A stretch of 64,000 bases of DNA from Cellulomonas hominis (GTDB lineage Bacteria > Actinomycetota > Actinomycetes > Actinomycetales > Cellulomonadaceae): the NCBI RefSeq assembly GCF_014201095.1, contig NZ_JACHDN010000001.1, positions 1,674,001 through 1,738,000 of the forward strand, read 5' to 3'. Position numbers and translations under genes: made by a program. The first letter of the stretch is position 1, and every line of letters starts with the position of its first letter. Shown one piece after another: positions 50,582-58,637 of this stretch. A model generated the notes under the pieces. The model saw only the letters and a list, made by a program, of their open reading frames with translations. It was not told the DNA's origin and ran no database searches.

Positions 50582-51517
50582 GTGAGCCGAGACGGGCGCC
50601 GTCCCGACGTCCTGCGTTGGCTCGACACCGAACCGACGCTCGACGAGCTGCGCCGGGTGTTCCCCCACGAGTGGGAGGACGTGCAGACGCGCCTGTCCGC
50701 CGCCGCGGAGGACGGTGAGACCGCGCTGCACGCCCTGGTCGCGGAGCTGAGCGCCCCCAGGGTCGGATCGCCCGACCACCGCCGCAGGAAGGACGACCTG
50801 GTCGCCGACGAGGTCCGCCGGCAGATGCTCCTGCACGCCGTCCAACGTGCCGCGTTCACGGCCGAGGCCGGCGTCGACCGGTCCGAGATCGCGTTCGACC
50901 GGCTCAACGGTCAGATCCTGCAGCGGCTGTTCTTCCGGCGCGGGCTGGAGCGCAAGCCCGTCTCGACGCTCGCGTACACGCTGCTGTGGCCGCTCGCGCG
51001 CCAACGCCGGTACGTCATGCCCCTGGTCCGCCCGCGCGGGGTGTACTGCTTCTACTCGGCGGCCCTCGTGCGCAGGCTCGCGAAGCTGATCGGCTCGCGC
51101 GAGACCCTCGAGATCGCCGCCGGCGACGGGACGCTCAGCCGGTTCCTGCGCCAGCGAGGTGTCGACGTCGTCGCGACCGACAACCACAGCTGGGCACGAT
51201 CCATCGACTACCCCGACGACGTCGTCCGCCAGGACGCCGTCGCAGCCCTGCGCGCCCGCCGCCCCCAGGTCGTGGTGTGCTCCTGGCCTCCCGTCGGCAA
51301 CGCGTTCGAGCGCGAGGTGTTCCGTACCCCGAGCGTCCAGACCTACATCGTCATCGGCAGCACCCGCGAGACCGGCAGCGGGAACTGGTTCGACTACCGG
51401 CGCCAGACCGGGTTCACCTACGTCCGGGACCTCTCCATGGGCCGGCTCGTGCTCCCGCGGTACCAGGGCAACGCGGTGCTGATCTTCCAGCGCCGCGCCG
51501 CGGTGACGGGCTCCTGA
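50582..51517 (+). CDS. Methyltransferase-like protein
   Basis: The last 180 residues of this 311-residue protein have a Rossmann methyltransferase start: TLEIAAGDGTLSRFLRQRGV, then VVATDNHSWARS and VVVCSWPPVGN. The N-terminal half is helical and not recognised. SAM binding is likely; the substrate is unknown. GTG 50582 has GGAGG four bases upstream; ATG 50543 is in frame. It follows box G and takes the place between ccdA and ccsB where resB is usually found. Confidence 0.65.
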   Translation: MSRDGRRPDVLRWLDTEPTLDELRRVFPHEWEDVQTRLSAAAEDGETALHALVAELSAPRVGSPDHRRRKDDLVADEVRRQMLLHAVQRAAFTAEAGVDRSEIAFDRLNGQILQRLFFRRGLERKPVSTLAYTLLWPLARQRRYVMPLVRPRGVYCFYSAALVRRLAKLIGSRETLEIAAGDGTLSRFLRQRGVDVVATDNHSWARSIDYPDDVVRQDAVAALRARRPQVVVCSWPPVGNAFEREVFRTPSVQTYIVIGSTRETGSGNWFDYRRQTGFTYVRDLSMGRLVLPRYQGNAVLIFQRRAAVTGS

Positions 51518-51609
51518 AGGCCGCCGGTGCCCGAGACCGACAGCGCCCGCGCACCCGCCGTCGGGGAGATCCCTCCCCGGGGCGGCACCACGACCTCGGG
51601 AGGCGACCT

Positions 51610-51939
51610 GTGCCCGCCGCGCTGAGACGAGACGCCCGGACCCACCTGCGGGCGGCGGGTTCGCTCGCTGCCACGGGTCTGCTCCTGGTGCTGTCCGTCC
51701 TGCCCGCCGACAGGTCGCGGGCGGTCGAGGTGCCCCCTTCGCCCGCGGCGACCGAGAGCGCCGACCCCGGCAGAATTGTGCCGACCACCGAGCCCACGCC
51801 CGAGACCGCGCCCGCGGCGGCCGATCGGCTGCCGTTCGACCTGCGGTGGGCGCTCGTCGGCCTCGGCATGGCCGCGATCGCGGCCGCGCCCTCGGCCGTC
51901 CTGCACCGGCGCGACCGCCCGCCCCGCTCGCGCGACTAG
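51610..51939 (+). CDS. Small exported membrane protein, 109 residues
   Basis: It has a signal-like N-terminus (AAGSLAATGLLLVLSVLPAD), a proline/threonine-rich stretch and a C-terminal helix (ALVGLGMAAIAAAPSAVLHR) followed by a basic tail. GTG 51610 has GGGAGG six bases upstream. No family is recognised; it may be a wall-spanning accessory protein. Confidence 0.55.
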   Translation: MPAALRRDARTHLRAAGSLAATGLLLVLSVLPADRSRAVEVPPSPAATESADPGRIVPTTEPTPETAPAAADRLPFDLRWALVGLGMAAIAAAPSAVLHRRDRPPRSRD

Positions 51940-51962
51940 CACCGGGAGCACGGCCCCGACCG

Positions 51963-52208
51963 TCACCGTCGACGGCGCAGGTACCAGATCCGCGTCCCGG
52001 TCGAGCAGACGAACAGCACGACGACCCCAGCGGCCGTCGAAGCGAGGCTGCTCGTCAGGACGCCGGTGAGGGTCAGGGCGCCGCCCGCGACGAGCGCCAC
52101 GACGATCAGGACGATCGCAGAACGGTCGTCCTGCGGGAGCCGACGCCGGTCCGGCACGGCGCGACCCTCGCGTGGACCGCGACGCGGTGGCAGCAGCGGG
52201 CGGCGCAC
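51963..52208 (-). CDS. Small membrane protein after ccsB
   Basis: This 81-residue protein has two hydrophobic helices (AIVLIVVALVAGGALTLTGV, AGVVVLFVCSTGTRIWYL) between basic ends. GTG 52208 is four bases after the ccsB stop, so it is probably translated by coupling. No function is apparent. Confidence 0.5.
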   Translation of the reverse strand: MRRPLLPPRRGPREGRAVPDRRRLPQDDRSAIVLIVVALVAGGALTLTGVLTSSLASTAAGVVVLFVCSTGTRIWYLRRRR

Positions 52209-52211
52209 GCG

Positions 52212-53225
52212 TCAGATGCCCGAGTAGGAGTGCTTGCCGTTGATGAACAGGTTCACCACCGTGAAGTTCGCGATCACGACGGCATACCCGACGTACACCA
52301 GGAAGGCTGCGCGTCGCCCCTGCCAACCCCGCGTGGTCCGCGCGTGCAGGTACGCCGCGTACACCACCCAGGCGACGAAGGTCGCGACCTCCTTGGGGTC
52401 CCAGCCCCAGTACCGGCCCCACGCCTGCTCGGCCCAGATCGCCCCACCGATCAGCGTGAGCGTCCACAGCACGAACGCGATCGCGTTCAGCCGGAACGAC
52501 AACGCCTCGAGCCGGACCGCGGTCGGCACCGTGCGCAGCCACGACCACGCCGGCCCGGTGATCCGCCACCTTCGCAGCGAACGCCGCAGCTCGTCGCCCG
52601 CGCGCCACGGGCGGTCCAGCCGCGACCGTCCCGACTCGCGGGCGTCCTGCAGGACCTGCAGCACCGACGTCGCGAACGCGACCGTGAAGATCCCGGTCGC
52701 CACGACCGCGATGCTCACGTGGATCACCAGCCAGTAGCTCTGCAACGCCGGCTGCACCGCGTCCGCCCGCAGGTAGAACGAGTTCTGCGCCACGATCAAC
52801 GCCAGCACGGCGATGCCGGTGACCAGCACCCCGACGAAGGGAACCGTGCGCGTGCGCCGCACCCCGAGGAACACCAGCGCGGCCACGAGGATCCCGAAGA
52901 TCGTGAACTCGTACATGTTCGCGGTCGGCCACCTGCCCGCCGCCACCCCGCGCAGCGCCACACCGGCCAGCAGCAGCGCGGTCGCCACGGTCGCCGTCGA
53001 CCGCGCGATGCCGGCCGCCCGCCCGCCCGGCACAGACGGTGCCGGGTCCTGCGAGGCAGGCGCGTCAGCGCCCCCGGCTCCGGCCCCGACCGCTGCGAGA
53101 CGGCGCTGCGAGCGGGCCGAGGCGTCGGCGACCCGGGCGAGCGCGGCGGAGTACGCCACCAGGGCGATGGTGTACGCCGTCACCGCTCCCCACACGAGCA
53201 GCGTGCTGAGGTCTCCGAGGGGCAC
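52212..53225 (-). CDS. ccsB: Cytochrome c biogenesis protein CcsB/ResC
   Basis: This 337-residue protein has eight helices and the haem-handling WWD motif WAEQAWGRYWGWDPKE near residue 265, with histidines flanking it. CcsB normally works with ResB to export haem and attach it to apocytochrome c. Here ResB is not in the window, although ccdA and a TlpA-like gene are. GTG 53225 is the start. The gene follows nlpC by five bases, so both may be under the c-di-AMP riboswitch. Confidence 0.9.
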   Translation of the reverse strand: MPLGDLSTLLVWGAVTAYTIALVAYSAALARVADASARSQRRLAAVGAGAGGADAPASQDPAPSVPGGRAAGIARSTATVATALLLAGVALRGVAAGRWPTANMYEFTIFGILVAALVFLGVRRTRTVPFVGVLVTGIAVLALIVAQNSFYLRADAVQPALQSYWLVIHVSIAVVATGIFTVAFATSVLQVLQDARESGRSRLDRPWRAGDELRRSLRRWRITGPAWSWLRTVPTAVRLEALSFRLNAIAFVLWTLTLIGGAIWAEQAWGRYWGWDPKEVATFVAWVVYAAYLHARTTRGWQGRRAAFLVYVGYAVVIANFTVVNLFINGKHSYSGI

Positions 53226-53230
53226 GCCGG

Positions 53231-54022
53231 TCAGCCGATCCGGATGAACAGCGGATCGGACTGCCAGATCTCGCGGATCTGCACGGACTTGCCCGGAACG
53301 GGGGCGTCGACCTGGAGGTTCCCGCCGGCGTAGATCGCGATGTGACCCGGCGACCAGATCAGGTCACCCGGCTGCGCCTGATCCCGGGGCACGACCGTGC
53401 CGGCGTCCCGCTGCGCAGTCGAGGTCCGCGGGATCGCGATCCCGACCTGGGCGTAGACGTATGACGTGAACCCCGAGCAGTCGAAGCCGGACGGGGTCGT
53501 GCCGCCGTACACGTACGGGACGCCGACCAGGCCCGACGCGACCTCGACGACGGCGCTGCCGTTCGCGGACGCCGGAGGCGGTGCGCCGATCGGCGCGGTC
53601 TCGGCCGGCTCGGCAGCCTCGTCGCGCTGGCTGCCGCGCGATGCGGCTCCGTCGGTCGACCGGGCGGGCGGCTCCTCGATAACGGGCGGCGGAGGGGGCG
53701 GGAGGATCGCGGTCGCGGCCGGGACGTCGAACGACCAGGTGGCCTCCGCCGGCGCGACCGCCGACGGTGCGGCGGTGGCCAGGGCCCGCGCCGCATCCAG
53801 GGCTCGCACGTCGATCGATTCGGCAGCCCGGCTCGGCGAGGGTGCGGCCGAGGCGGGGACGGTGGAGAGAGAGACGGCGAGTCCCGAGGTAGCAACGACC
53901 GCGCCGGTGCGCCGACCCCAGACGACAGCGGTCGCCCGGGCGTTCGTGCCGGCGTCGGTGAGCGGCGTACGAGCGCGACCGGGGTTGCGATGACGCGAGG
54001 GGGCACGCAGGTGTGTGGGCAT
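53231..54022 (-). CDS. NlpC/P60 peptidoglycan hydrolase
   Basis: This 263-residue exported protein has a signal region (AVVATSGLAVSLSTVPASAA), a proline-rich linker and a C-terminal NlpC/P60 domain. The catalytic cysteine is in GFDCSGFTSYVYAQVG (about C182), the histidine in SPGHIAIYAGG (about H227), and both are intact. It should cut peptidoglycan stem peptides. A c-di-AMP riboswitch lies in the leader. ccsB follows five bases after its stop. Confidence 0.9.
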   Translation of the reverse strand: MPTHLRAPSRHRNPGRARTPLTDAGTNARATAVVWGRRTGAVVATSGLAVSLSTVPASAAPSPSRAAESIDVRALDAARALATAAPSAVAPAEATWSFDVPAATAILPPPPPPVIEEPPARSTDGAASRGSQRDEAAEPAETAPIGAPPPASANGSAVVEVASGLVGVPYVYGGTTPSGFDCSGFTSYVYAQVGIAIPRTSTAQRDAGTVVPRDQAQPGDLIWSPGHIAIYAGGNLQVDAPVPGKSVQIREIWQSDPLFIRIG

Positions 54023-54036
54023 GCGGAGCTCCTGGT

Positions 54037-54200
54037 CGCCTGCGAGGTGAGCTGTCGGGTTCGGACGGAGCCGTCCGGCCGGTCTCGTGGATCGGCTTCA
54101 CCCCGAGGGCGCCTGAGCGCCCGTGGAACCTGGGTCCCCCGCTCCTGCCACGCGACGTCGACGGGCCGGACGGCGGCAGGACTCGGCATCCGCGCGGCTC
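54037..54200 (-). promoter_or_regulatory. c-di-AMP (ydaO-yuaA) riboswitch
   Basis: On the minus strand, conserved segments occur in the right order: GCCGAGTCCTGCCGCC, then CAGGAGCGGGGGACCCAGG, GGGGTGAAGCCG and CGAACCCGACAGCTCACCTC followed by GCAGGCG. This is the ydaO-yuaA consensus. In actinobacteria it often precedes cell-wall hydrolase genes, and here it ends 15 bases before nlpC. Ligand binding would turn expression off in known examples. Confidence 0.9.
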
Positions 54201-54225
54201 CCGGACTGAACGTCCGGATCTGATG

Positions 54226-54290
54226 ACGGTAGGCGTCGCGTCGCCAGATCGGCGCCCGCGCGGCGGTCCCTTCAGCAAACCTTCATGGAC
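54226..54290 (-). promoter_or_regulatory. nlpC riboswitch promoter with two-component box H
   Basis: CCTTCAGCAAA and CCTTCATGGAC (54269-54290, plus strand) are an 11-bp tandem. A TACCGT -10 on the minus strand is at 54231-54226, 37 bases away, the same geometry as box D. The region also lies upstream of the exchanger on the other strand. Confidence 0.55.
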
Positions 54291-54424
54291 CGGGAGCGCG
54301 GGCTCCTGATCATCAGTGTTCGAGCCCTCGAAGATCCGGATGCAGAAGATCCAAACAAATAGATTCCTAGATCGGCGTCACGTATTGATGGGTTCACATT
54401 CGTGACATTGGTCCTCTACTGTCC

Positions 54425-54562
54425 TCATTGCGAAGGGGAGTAGCCCGACCGGCGCTGATGCGTGCCGGTAGAGGTGGTCGACATGCTGGCGTCTGCGCCC
54501 GGTCACCTCGCCACGTCAGCCGTGGTGGACGAGACCTTCGACCAGCCGATGTCCGCTGGTCG
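54425..54562 (+). promoter_or_regulatory. yybP-ykoY (Mn2+) riboswitch
   Basis: The conserved core GCGAAGGGGAGTAGC is at 54430-54444 and the distal half CGAGACCTTCGACC at 54529-54542, with paired regions between. This is the yybP-ykoY pattern, which senses Mn2+ and controls metal exporters. A GACCAGC/GCTGGTC hairpin follows. A TACTGT -10 candidate just upstream (about 54418) would start the RNA. Confidence 0.85.
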
Positions 54563-54618
54563 AGGTCGTCGCGCCCCCCCCGGCGCGAGCGGGCTCGGCC
54601 CGTGCCCGAGGAGCCGCC

Positions 54619-55905
54619 GTGCCCGCCCCTGACGAGCAGACGCTCACCACCCCAGCAGCACCCCTGGTGCCGCCCCCGTCCCCCCGGGTCCTGATCCGTT
54701 CGCTGGCGATCGCCGGCGTGATCATGGTCCCGGCGCTGATCACCCGGTTCTCGGGTGCGTCCCCGGCTCCCGTGCTGGAGCTGGTGATCTTCGGCGCCGC
54801 GGTCGTGGCCGCGTCGTTCGTGCTCGCGTGGGCCGCCGAGGCCGCCCAGGTCGACGTGTCCGGCGGGTTCGCGATCGCCGTGCTCGCGCTGATCGCCGTG
54901 CTGCCCGAGTACGCCGTGGACCTGTACTACGCGTACACCGCGGGCAGCGACCCGGCCTACGTCCAGTACGCCGCCGCCAACATGACCGGCTCGAACCGGC
55001 TGCTGCTCGGCCTCGGCTGGCCGCTGGTCGTCCTGGTGTCGCTCTACGTCGCCGGCCGGGTGAGCAAGAAGCCCGCGACCGCGCTCGCCCTCGACCCCGA
55101 GAACCGCATGGAGCTCGGCTTCCTGCTCATCGCCGGCGTGGTCGCTTTCATCATCCCGGCCACCGGGCACATCCACCTGGTGTTCGGCGTCGTGATGATC
55201 GCCTGGTTCGGGTTCTACCTGTACAAGCTCACCCGGGGCGAGGCTGAGGAGCCCGACCTGATCGGCACCGCCGCCGCGATCGGCGCGCTGCCCCGACGCA
55301 AGCGCCGCGCCACGGTCATCGCCCTGTTCGTGCTCGCGGCGACCATCATCCTGCTGTGCGCCGAGCCGTTCGCCGAGGCCCTGGTCGCCTCCGGGACCAG
55401 CCTCGGCATCGACGAGTTCCTGCTCGTGCAGTGGCTCGCGCCGCTCGCCTCCGAGGCGCCCGAGTTCATCATCGCCGTGCTGTTCGCCTGGCGCGGCAAG
55501 GGCACCGCCGCGATCGCGACCCTGATCTCCTCGAAGATCAACCAGTGGACCCTGCTGGTGGGCTCGCTGCCCATCGCCTACCTGGCCGGCGGCGGCTCCG
55601 CCTCCCTCGTGCTGGACACCCGCCAGACCGAGGAGATGCTCCTGACCGCCGCCCAGACGCTCATGGGCATCGCGATCCTGCTGGGGCTGCGGTTCCACCG
55701 CTGGTCCGCGTGGGCGCTGCTCGCGCTGTTCGTCGTGCAGTTCCCGCTCACCTCGACGCACGGCCGGTTCATCCTGTCCGGGGTCTACCTCGCGATCGCC
55801 GCGGTGATCCTCGTGATCCAGCGGCGCCACATCGTGCCGACGCTGACGGCACCCTTCCGCCGGCACCAGCCCGAGCCCGAGCCGGCTCCCGCCGACGCGG
55901 CCTGA
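54619..55905 (+). CDS. CaCA-superfamily cation exchanger
   Basis: This 428-residue membrane protein has eleven helices and two alpha repeats. The first holds AVLPEYAVDLYYAY and AAANMTGSNRLLLGLGWP, the second APLASEAPEFIIAVLFAW and ATLISSKINQWTLLVGSLP. These carry the ion-binding acidic residues of Ca2+/cation antiporters. Because a yybP-ykoY riboswitch lies in its leader, Mn2+ export is the best guess for the physiological role. GTG 54619 has GAGGAG six bases upstream. Confidence 0.88.
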   Translation: MPAPDEQTLTTPAAPLVPPPSPRVLIRSLAIAGVIMVPALITRFSGASPAPVLELVIFGAAVVAASFVLAWAAEAAQVDVSGGFAIAVLALIAVLPEYAVDLYYAYTAGSDPAYVQYAAANMTGSNRLLLGLGWPLVVLVSLYVAGRVSKKPATALALDPENRMELGFLLIAGVVAFIIPATGHIHLVFGVVMIAWFGFYLYKLTRGEAEEPDLIGTAAAIGALPRRKRRATVIALFVLAATIILLCAEPFAEALVASGTSLGIDEFLLVQWLAPLASEAPEFIIAVLFAWRGKGTAAIATLISSKINQWTLLVGSLPIAYLAGGGSASLVLDTRQTEEMLLTAAQTLMGIAILLGLRFHRWSAWALLALFVVQFPLTSTHGRFILSGVYLAIAAVILVIQRRHIVPTLTAPFRRHQPEPEPAPADAA

Positions 55906-55932
55906 CGACCCGAGCCCACGAAGGAGCACCCC

Positions 55933-56709
55933 ATGGCACGACTGAACCGGCTGATCGGCCTGGCACGCACCGTGCTCGAGAGCCAGAGCCAGAGCCAGAG
56001 CACGGGCCGCCCGCCCCAGGCACCGGGCGGGGGCGAGGCGTCCCTGCGCGCGACCCTGACCTCCGCGGCAGCAGCCGCCGTGCGCGCCCGTTCCGGACAG
56101 ACACCCGCCCCCGGGCCGAGCCGGCCGGCTCCGGCGCCCGACGACGCGGCCGCGGTGGCCCGGTACGACTACCTGATGCGCACCGCGACTCCGGACCAGA
56201 TCGAGCAGGTGCACGCCGAGGCGTTCGCCCGCCTCACCCCCGCACAACGCGACGAGGTGCTCCTGCGCATGCGCGACGCGCTGCCCCCGTCCGAGCAGCC
56301 CGCGTCCCCGGCGGCCGGCGAGCTGGCCCGGGCGGCCGCCCGGTCAGAAGCGAGAGAGCCCGGCCTCGTGCACCGGATCCTCGGCGGCCCGGCGCGCGGC
56401 ATCGCCACCACCGCCGCCGTCGCGGGGACCGCCGGCGTCGCCGGAGGTCTCCTCGCCTCGGTGGCGGGCGCCGCCGTCCTGGGAGGAGTGGCCGCACCGC
56501 TCCTGGCGCAGGCCACGGCGATCGGCGTCGACCTCGAGTCGCTGACCTCACTCGACACGGCCGGCATCGCCGAGCAGGCGACAGGAGCCGCGACAGACGC
56601 CCTCGGCGCCCCGCTCGACGGCCTCGCAGGCGTCACTGAGGGTGTCTCCGGCATCGCCCAGCAGCTCAGCGACCTCGCCGGATCGCTGGACCCCCGGAAC
56701 CTGTTCTGA
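55933..56709 (+). CDS. Hypothetical protein after the exchanger, 258 residues
   Basis: A conserved-looking protein that begins MARLNRLIGLARTVLES, followed by a low-complexity linker, a helical module (YDYLMRTATPDQIEQVHAEA, FARLTPAQRDEVLLRMRDAL) and an alanine/glycine-rich hydrophobic C-terminal region (GVAGGLLASVAGAAVLGGVA). Similar actinobacterial proteins are found beside cation transporters, but I know of no function. AAGGAGC precedes the ATG. It is probably co-transcribed with the exchanger and under the same riboswitch. Confidence 0.6.
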   Translation: MARLNRLIGLARTVLESQSQSQSTGRPPQAPGGGEASLRATLTSAAAAAVRARSGQTPAPGPSRPAPAPDDAAAVARYDYLMRTATPDQIEQVHAEAFARLTPAQRDEVLLRMRDALPPSEQPASPAAGELARAAARSEAREPGLVHRILGGPARGIATTAAVAGTAGVAGGLLASVAGAAVLGGVAAPLLAQATAIGVDLESLTSLDTAGIAEQATGAATDALGAPLDGLAGVTEGVSGIAQQLSDLAGSLDPRNLF

Positions 56710-56773
56710 CGGCGGGCGGCCCGGGTGCGAACGGCCTCTCCGCGTCGGGAGACTGCGAGCGCTCGGGTACGAC

Positions 56774-56806
56774 GAAGGCCCGGCACCGTCTCGGTGCCGG
56801 GCCTTC
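56774..56806. terminator. Bidirectional terminator, 15-bp stem
   Basis: GAAGGCCCGGCACCG (56774-56788) and CGGTGCCGGGCCTTC (56792-56806) pair perfectly around a 3-base TCT loop. It ends the plus transcript and also lies where the terminator of the former minus-strand tRNA would be. Confidence 0.8.
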
Positions 56807-56814
56807 GCTCGACG

Positions 56815-56856
56815 TGCGCCTGGAGGGACTCGAACCCCCAGCCCTCTTGGCCAGAG
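56815..56856 (-). tRNA. tRNA 3' fragment, probable attachment site
   Basis: On the minus strand GGGGGTTCGAGTCCCTC is a complete T arm and CAGGCGCA a 3' acceptor strand with discriminator A. The part upstream does not pair with this acceptor and has no D arm or normal anticodon loop. Only the 3' end of a tRNA remains. This is what is left at one end when an element integrates into a tRNA gene. The tRNA species is not certain; the acceptor and T arm would fit a tRNA-Leu. Confidence 0.55.
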
Positions 56857-57032
56857 ATGCTATCGCCCGCGACTCGTCCGATCGCTGCCACGAGCTTGGC
56901 AGGTCGGATCGAGGTGGCGCAGTTCCGCGAAAGGCTCAGACCTCCGCACGAAGGCTCACGCCAGCTCTCTGAGCGCTGGTGGCGCTGCTGCGGTCGCTCT
57001 CACCACAGAACTGGCTGGATATTCTGTGACTC

Positions 57033-57743
57033 ATGGCCATCACGACGTTGTGGGACGAGCAGTCATGGATCGCTGCCCCCTCCCCGATTCCGATAGCGGT
57101 CGTGAACCCGCAGGGTTATGACTGGGGCAACCTCGTCATCCAACTCTTGATCGCTGCGGCGACCGTAGCGGCGCTGTTCTGGGCGATACGAACCGGACGC
57201 GACGAGGCGCGGCGCGCCAGCGAGGAACGTCGTGAGCGACTTGCGTTCGAGGAGAAGGCTCAGGCAGCACAGGTCAGCGCATGGGAGCGTCAGTGGGTAG
57301 AGCTGCGCAACGGACGACCGCTTCCTGACGACCCGGGCGAGTTCGGCGCAGTGCAAGACGACCTTGTCGAGCGGCGGCACATCTACGTCATGAACGACTC
57401 GACTTCGGCGATCTACGACGTGGTCGTTCGCTACTTCGATACCTCGTGGGTCAGGGAGGCCGACGGAGGAGATGAGTCGGATCTCCGCGGTGCTTGGTTC
57501 CACGCGATCCTCCCGCCGGAGGCCCACCCTCGGTCGCTGGCGATCAGACGGGTGCCGAACTGTGGCGCGCTCGCCGAGGACGTCGTACTCGAAGTTGAGT
57601 TCCGCGATGGCGCAGGGCGGCACTGGGTGCGCAATCAGGATGGTGAGCTCGTGCGCCGGCGGGAGCTCGATCAGCTGACGGTTGAGCAACGGCTGGAGCG
57701 ACGTCGTGCGGAAGCGGAGCGCGAGCCCGGCTTTACGCCCTGA
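57033..57743 (+). CDS. Membrane-anchored hypothetical protein, 236 residues
   Basis: There is one N-terminal membrane helix (NLVIQLLIAAATVAALFWAI), a charged helix (GRDEARRASEERRERLAFEE) and a beta-rich cytoplasmic domain with HIYVMNDSTSAIYDVVVRYF. The latter pattern is seen in uncharacterised proteins that share a NxxxxxxxxV immunoglobulin-like fold. Function is unknown. It is the first gene of the integrated segment. ATG 57033 is the start. Confidence 0.6.
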   Translation: MAITTLWDEQSWIAAPSPIPIAVVNPQGYDWGNLVIQLLIAAATVAALFWAIRTGRDEARRASEERRERLAFEEKAQAAQVSAWERQWVELRNGRPLPDDPGEFGAVQDDLVERRHIYVMNDSTSAIYDVVVRYFDTSWVREADGGDESDLRGAWFHAILPPEAHPRSLAIRRVPNCGALAEDVVLEVEFRDGAGRHWVRNQDGELVRRRELDQLTVEQRLERRRAEAEREPGFTP

Positions 57744-58149
57744 GATTCGCGGAGGCCGTCAGCGAACTAAGGCCCTCACCGGCTCAGTCAAGGGGCGTGG
57801 ACGGCTGTTACTCCTGTGACAGATGGGGCCCGTTGAGACAACCCTCAGGGCAACCGCCGAATTGCTTCCTTGATCGGCCGTCGGCGCAGGACGGATTCCT
57901 GTCAGGTCCGAACCGCGGCATTTATAGGTCCCAAGTGGACTCTTCGGGTTCCACGCCCGGATTTCGGTGACGCTTCGGGGTTCCACGCAAGGCGCCAGCC
58001 GCGCGCCAGGGAGCTACGCAGATCGATCGGGGTCGTGGCCCGTCGCTCGTGCAGGGTCAGCTCGAGCCGTCGCCACAGTTGGCAAAGCGGTCAAGCACCT
58101 TGGGCGACGGCTGCGAGCCGGCTGACCTCCGCGGGTCCGTCGTCGTCTG
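57744..58149. other. No intact gene seen
   Basis: About 400 bases with no credible open frame. It leads into the decayed gene at 58150 and may hold its lost 5' part. Confidence 0.35.
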
Positions 58150-58572
58150 ATTTCGACGTGGAGCCGACCGACTAGTACTTCTTCGACCTGGCCCTCGCCA
58201 CGCCCGAGAAGCGCAAGGACCTGCGGGGCCGACGACCTGGTCAAGATCACCGACGAGGAGCGGATCCAGGCCGCCGACCGGATCGGGTTCATCTCTCCGG
58301 TAGGTCGCCAGCAGCTCGATCTCGTTCGCTTCATGCGCAACCACGCCATCGCCGCACACCCGAACCGGCACGAGCTGCAGCCGTTCACACTGCTGGGCTA
58401 CATGGGGACCTGCATCAAGGAGGTCATCACCCTCCCGCAGACCTCCACAATGGTCGCCACGTCGCGGCTGCTGTCGAACATCAAGACGACGACGATGACC
58501 GCCGCCGACACGGGCCCTCGCCGGACATACGCGCGGCCGGCAGCCAGTAGGCCGTCTGATCCGCCGTCGTGA
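58150..58572 (+). pseudogene. Decayed hypothetical gene
   Basis: Two frames joined by a shift near 58220 read FDVEPTD-stop-YFFDLALATPEKRKDL and then DDLVKITDEERIQAADRIGF, FMRNHAIAAHPNRHELQPF and TCIKEVITLPQTSTMVATSR. The second part looks like a real protein with the RNHAxAAHPN motif of an uncharacterised family. An in-frame TAG and a frameshift show decay. The function is unknown. Confidence 0.5.
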
Positions 58573-58637
58573 ACCTGGACGCCCGAGTCCGGCCACTAAG
58601 GATCTCTAGGGATGCCGGGCCGCGGTCTTGGTCAAGG

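Noticed and set aside
56815..56890. A complete tRNA gene on the minus strand
   Set aside because: No D arm, no seven-base anticodon loop and no 5' strand to pair with the acceptor can be found.
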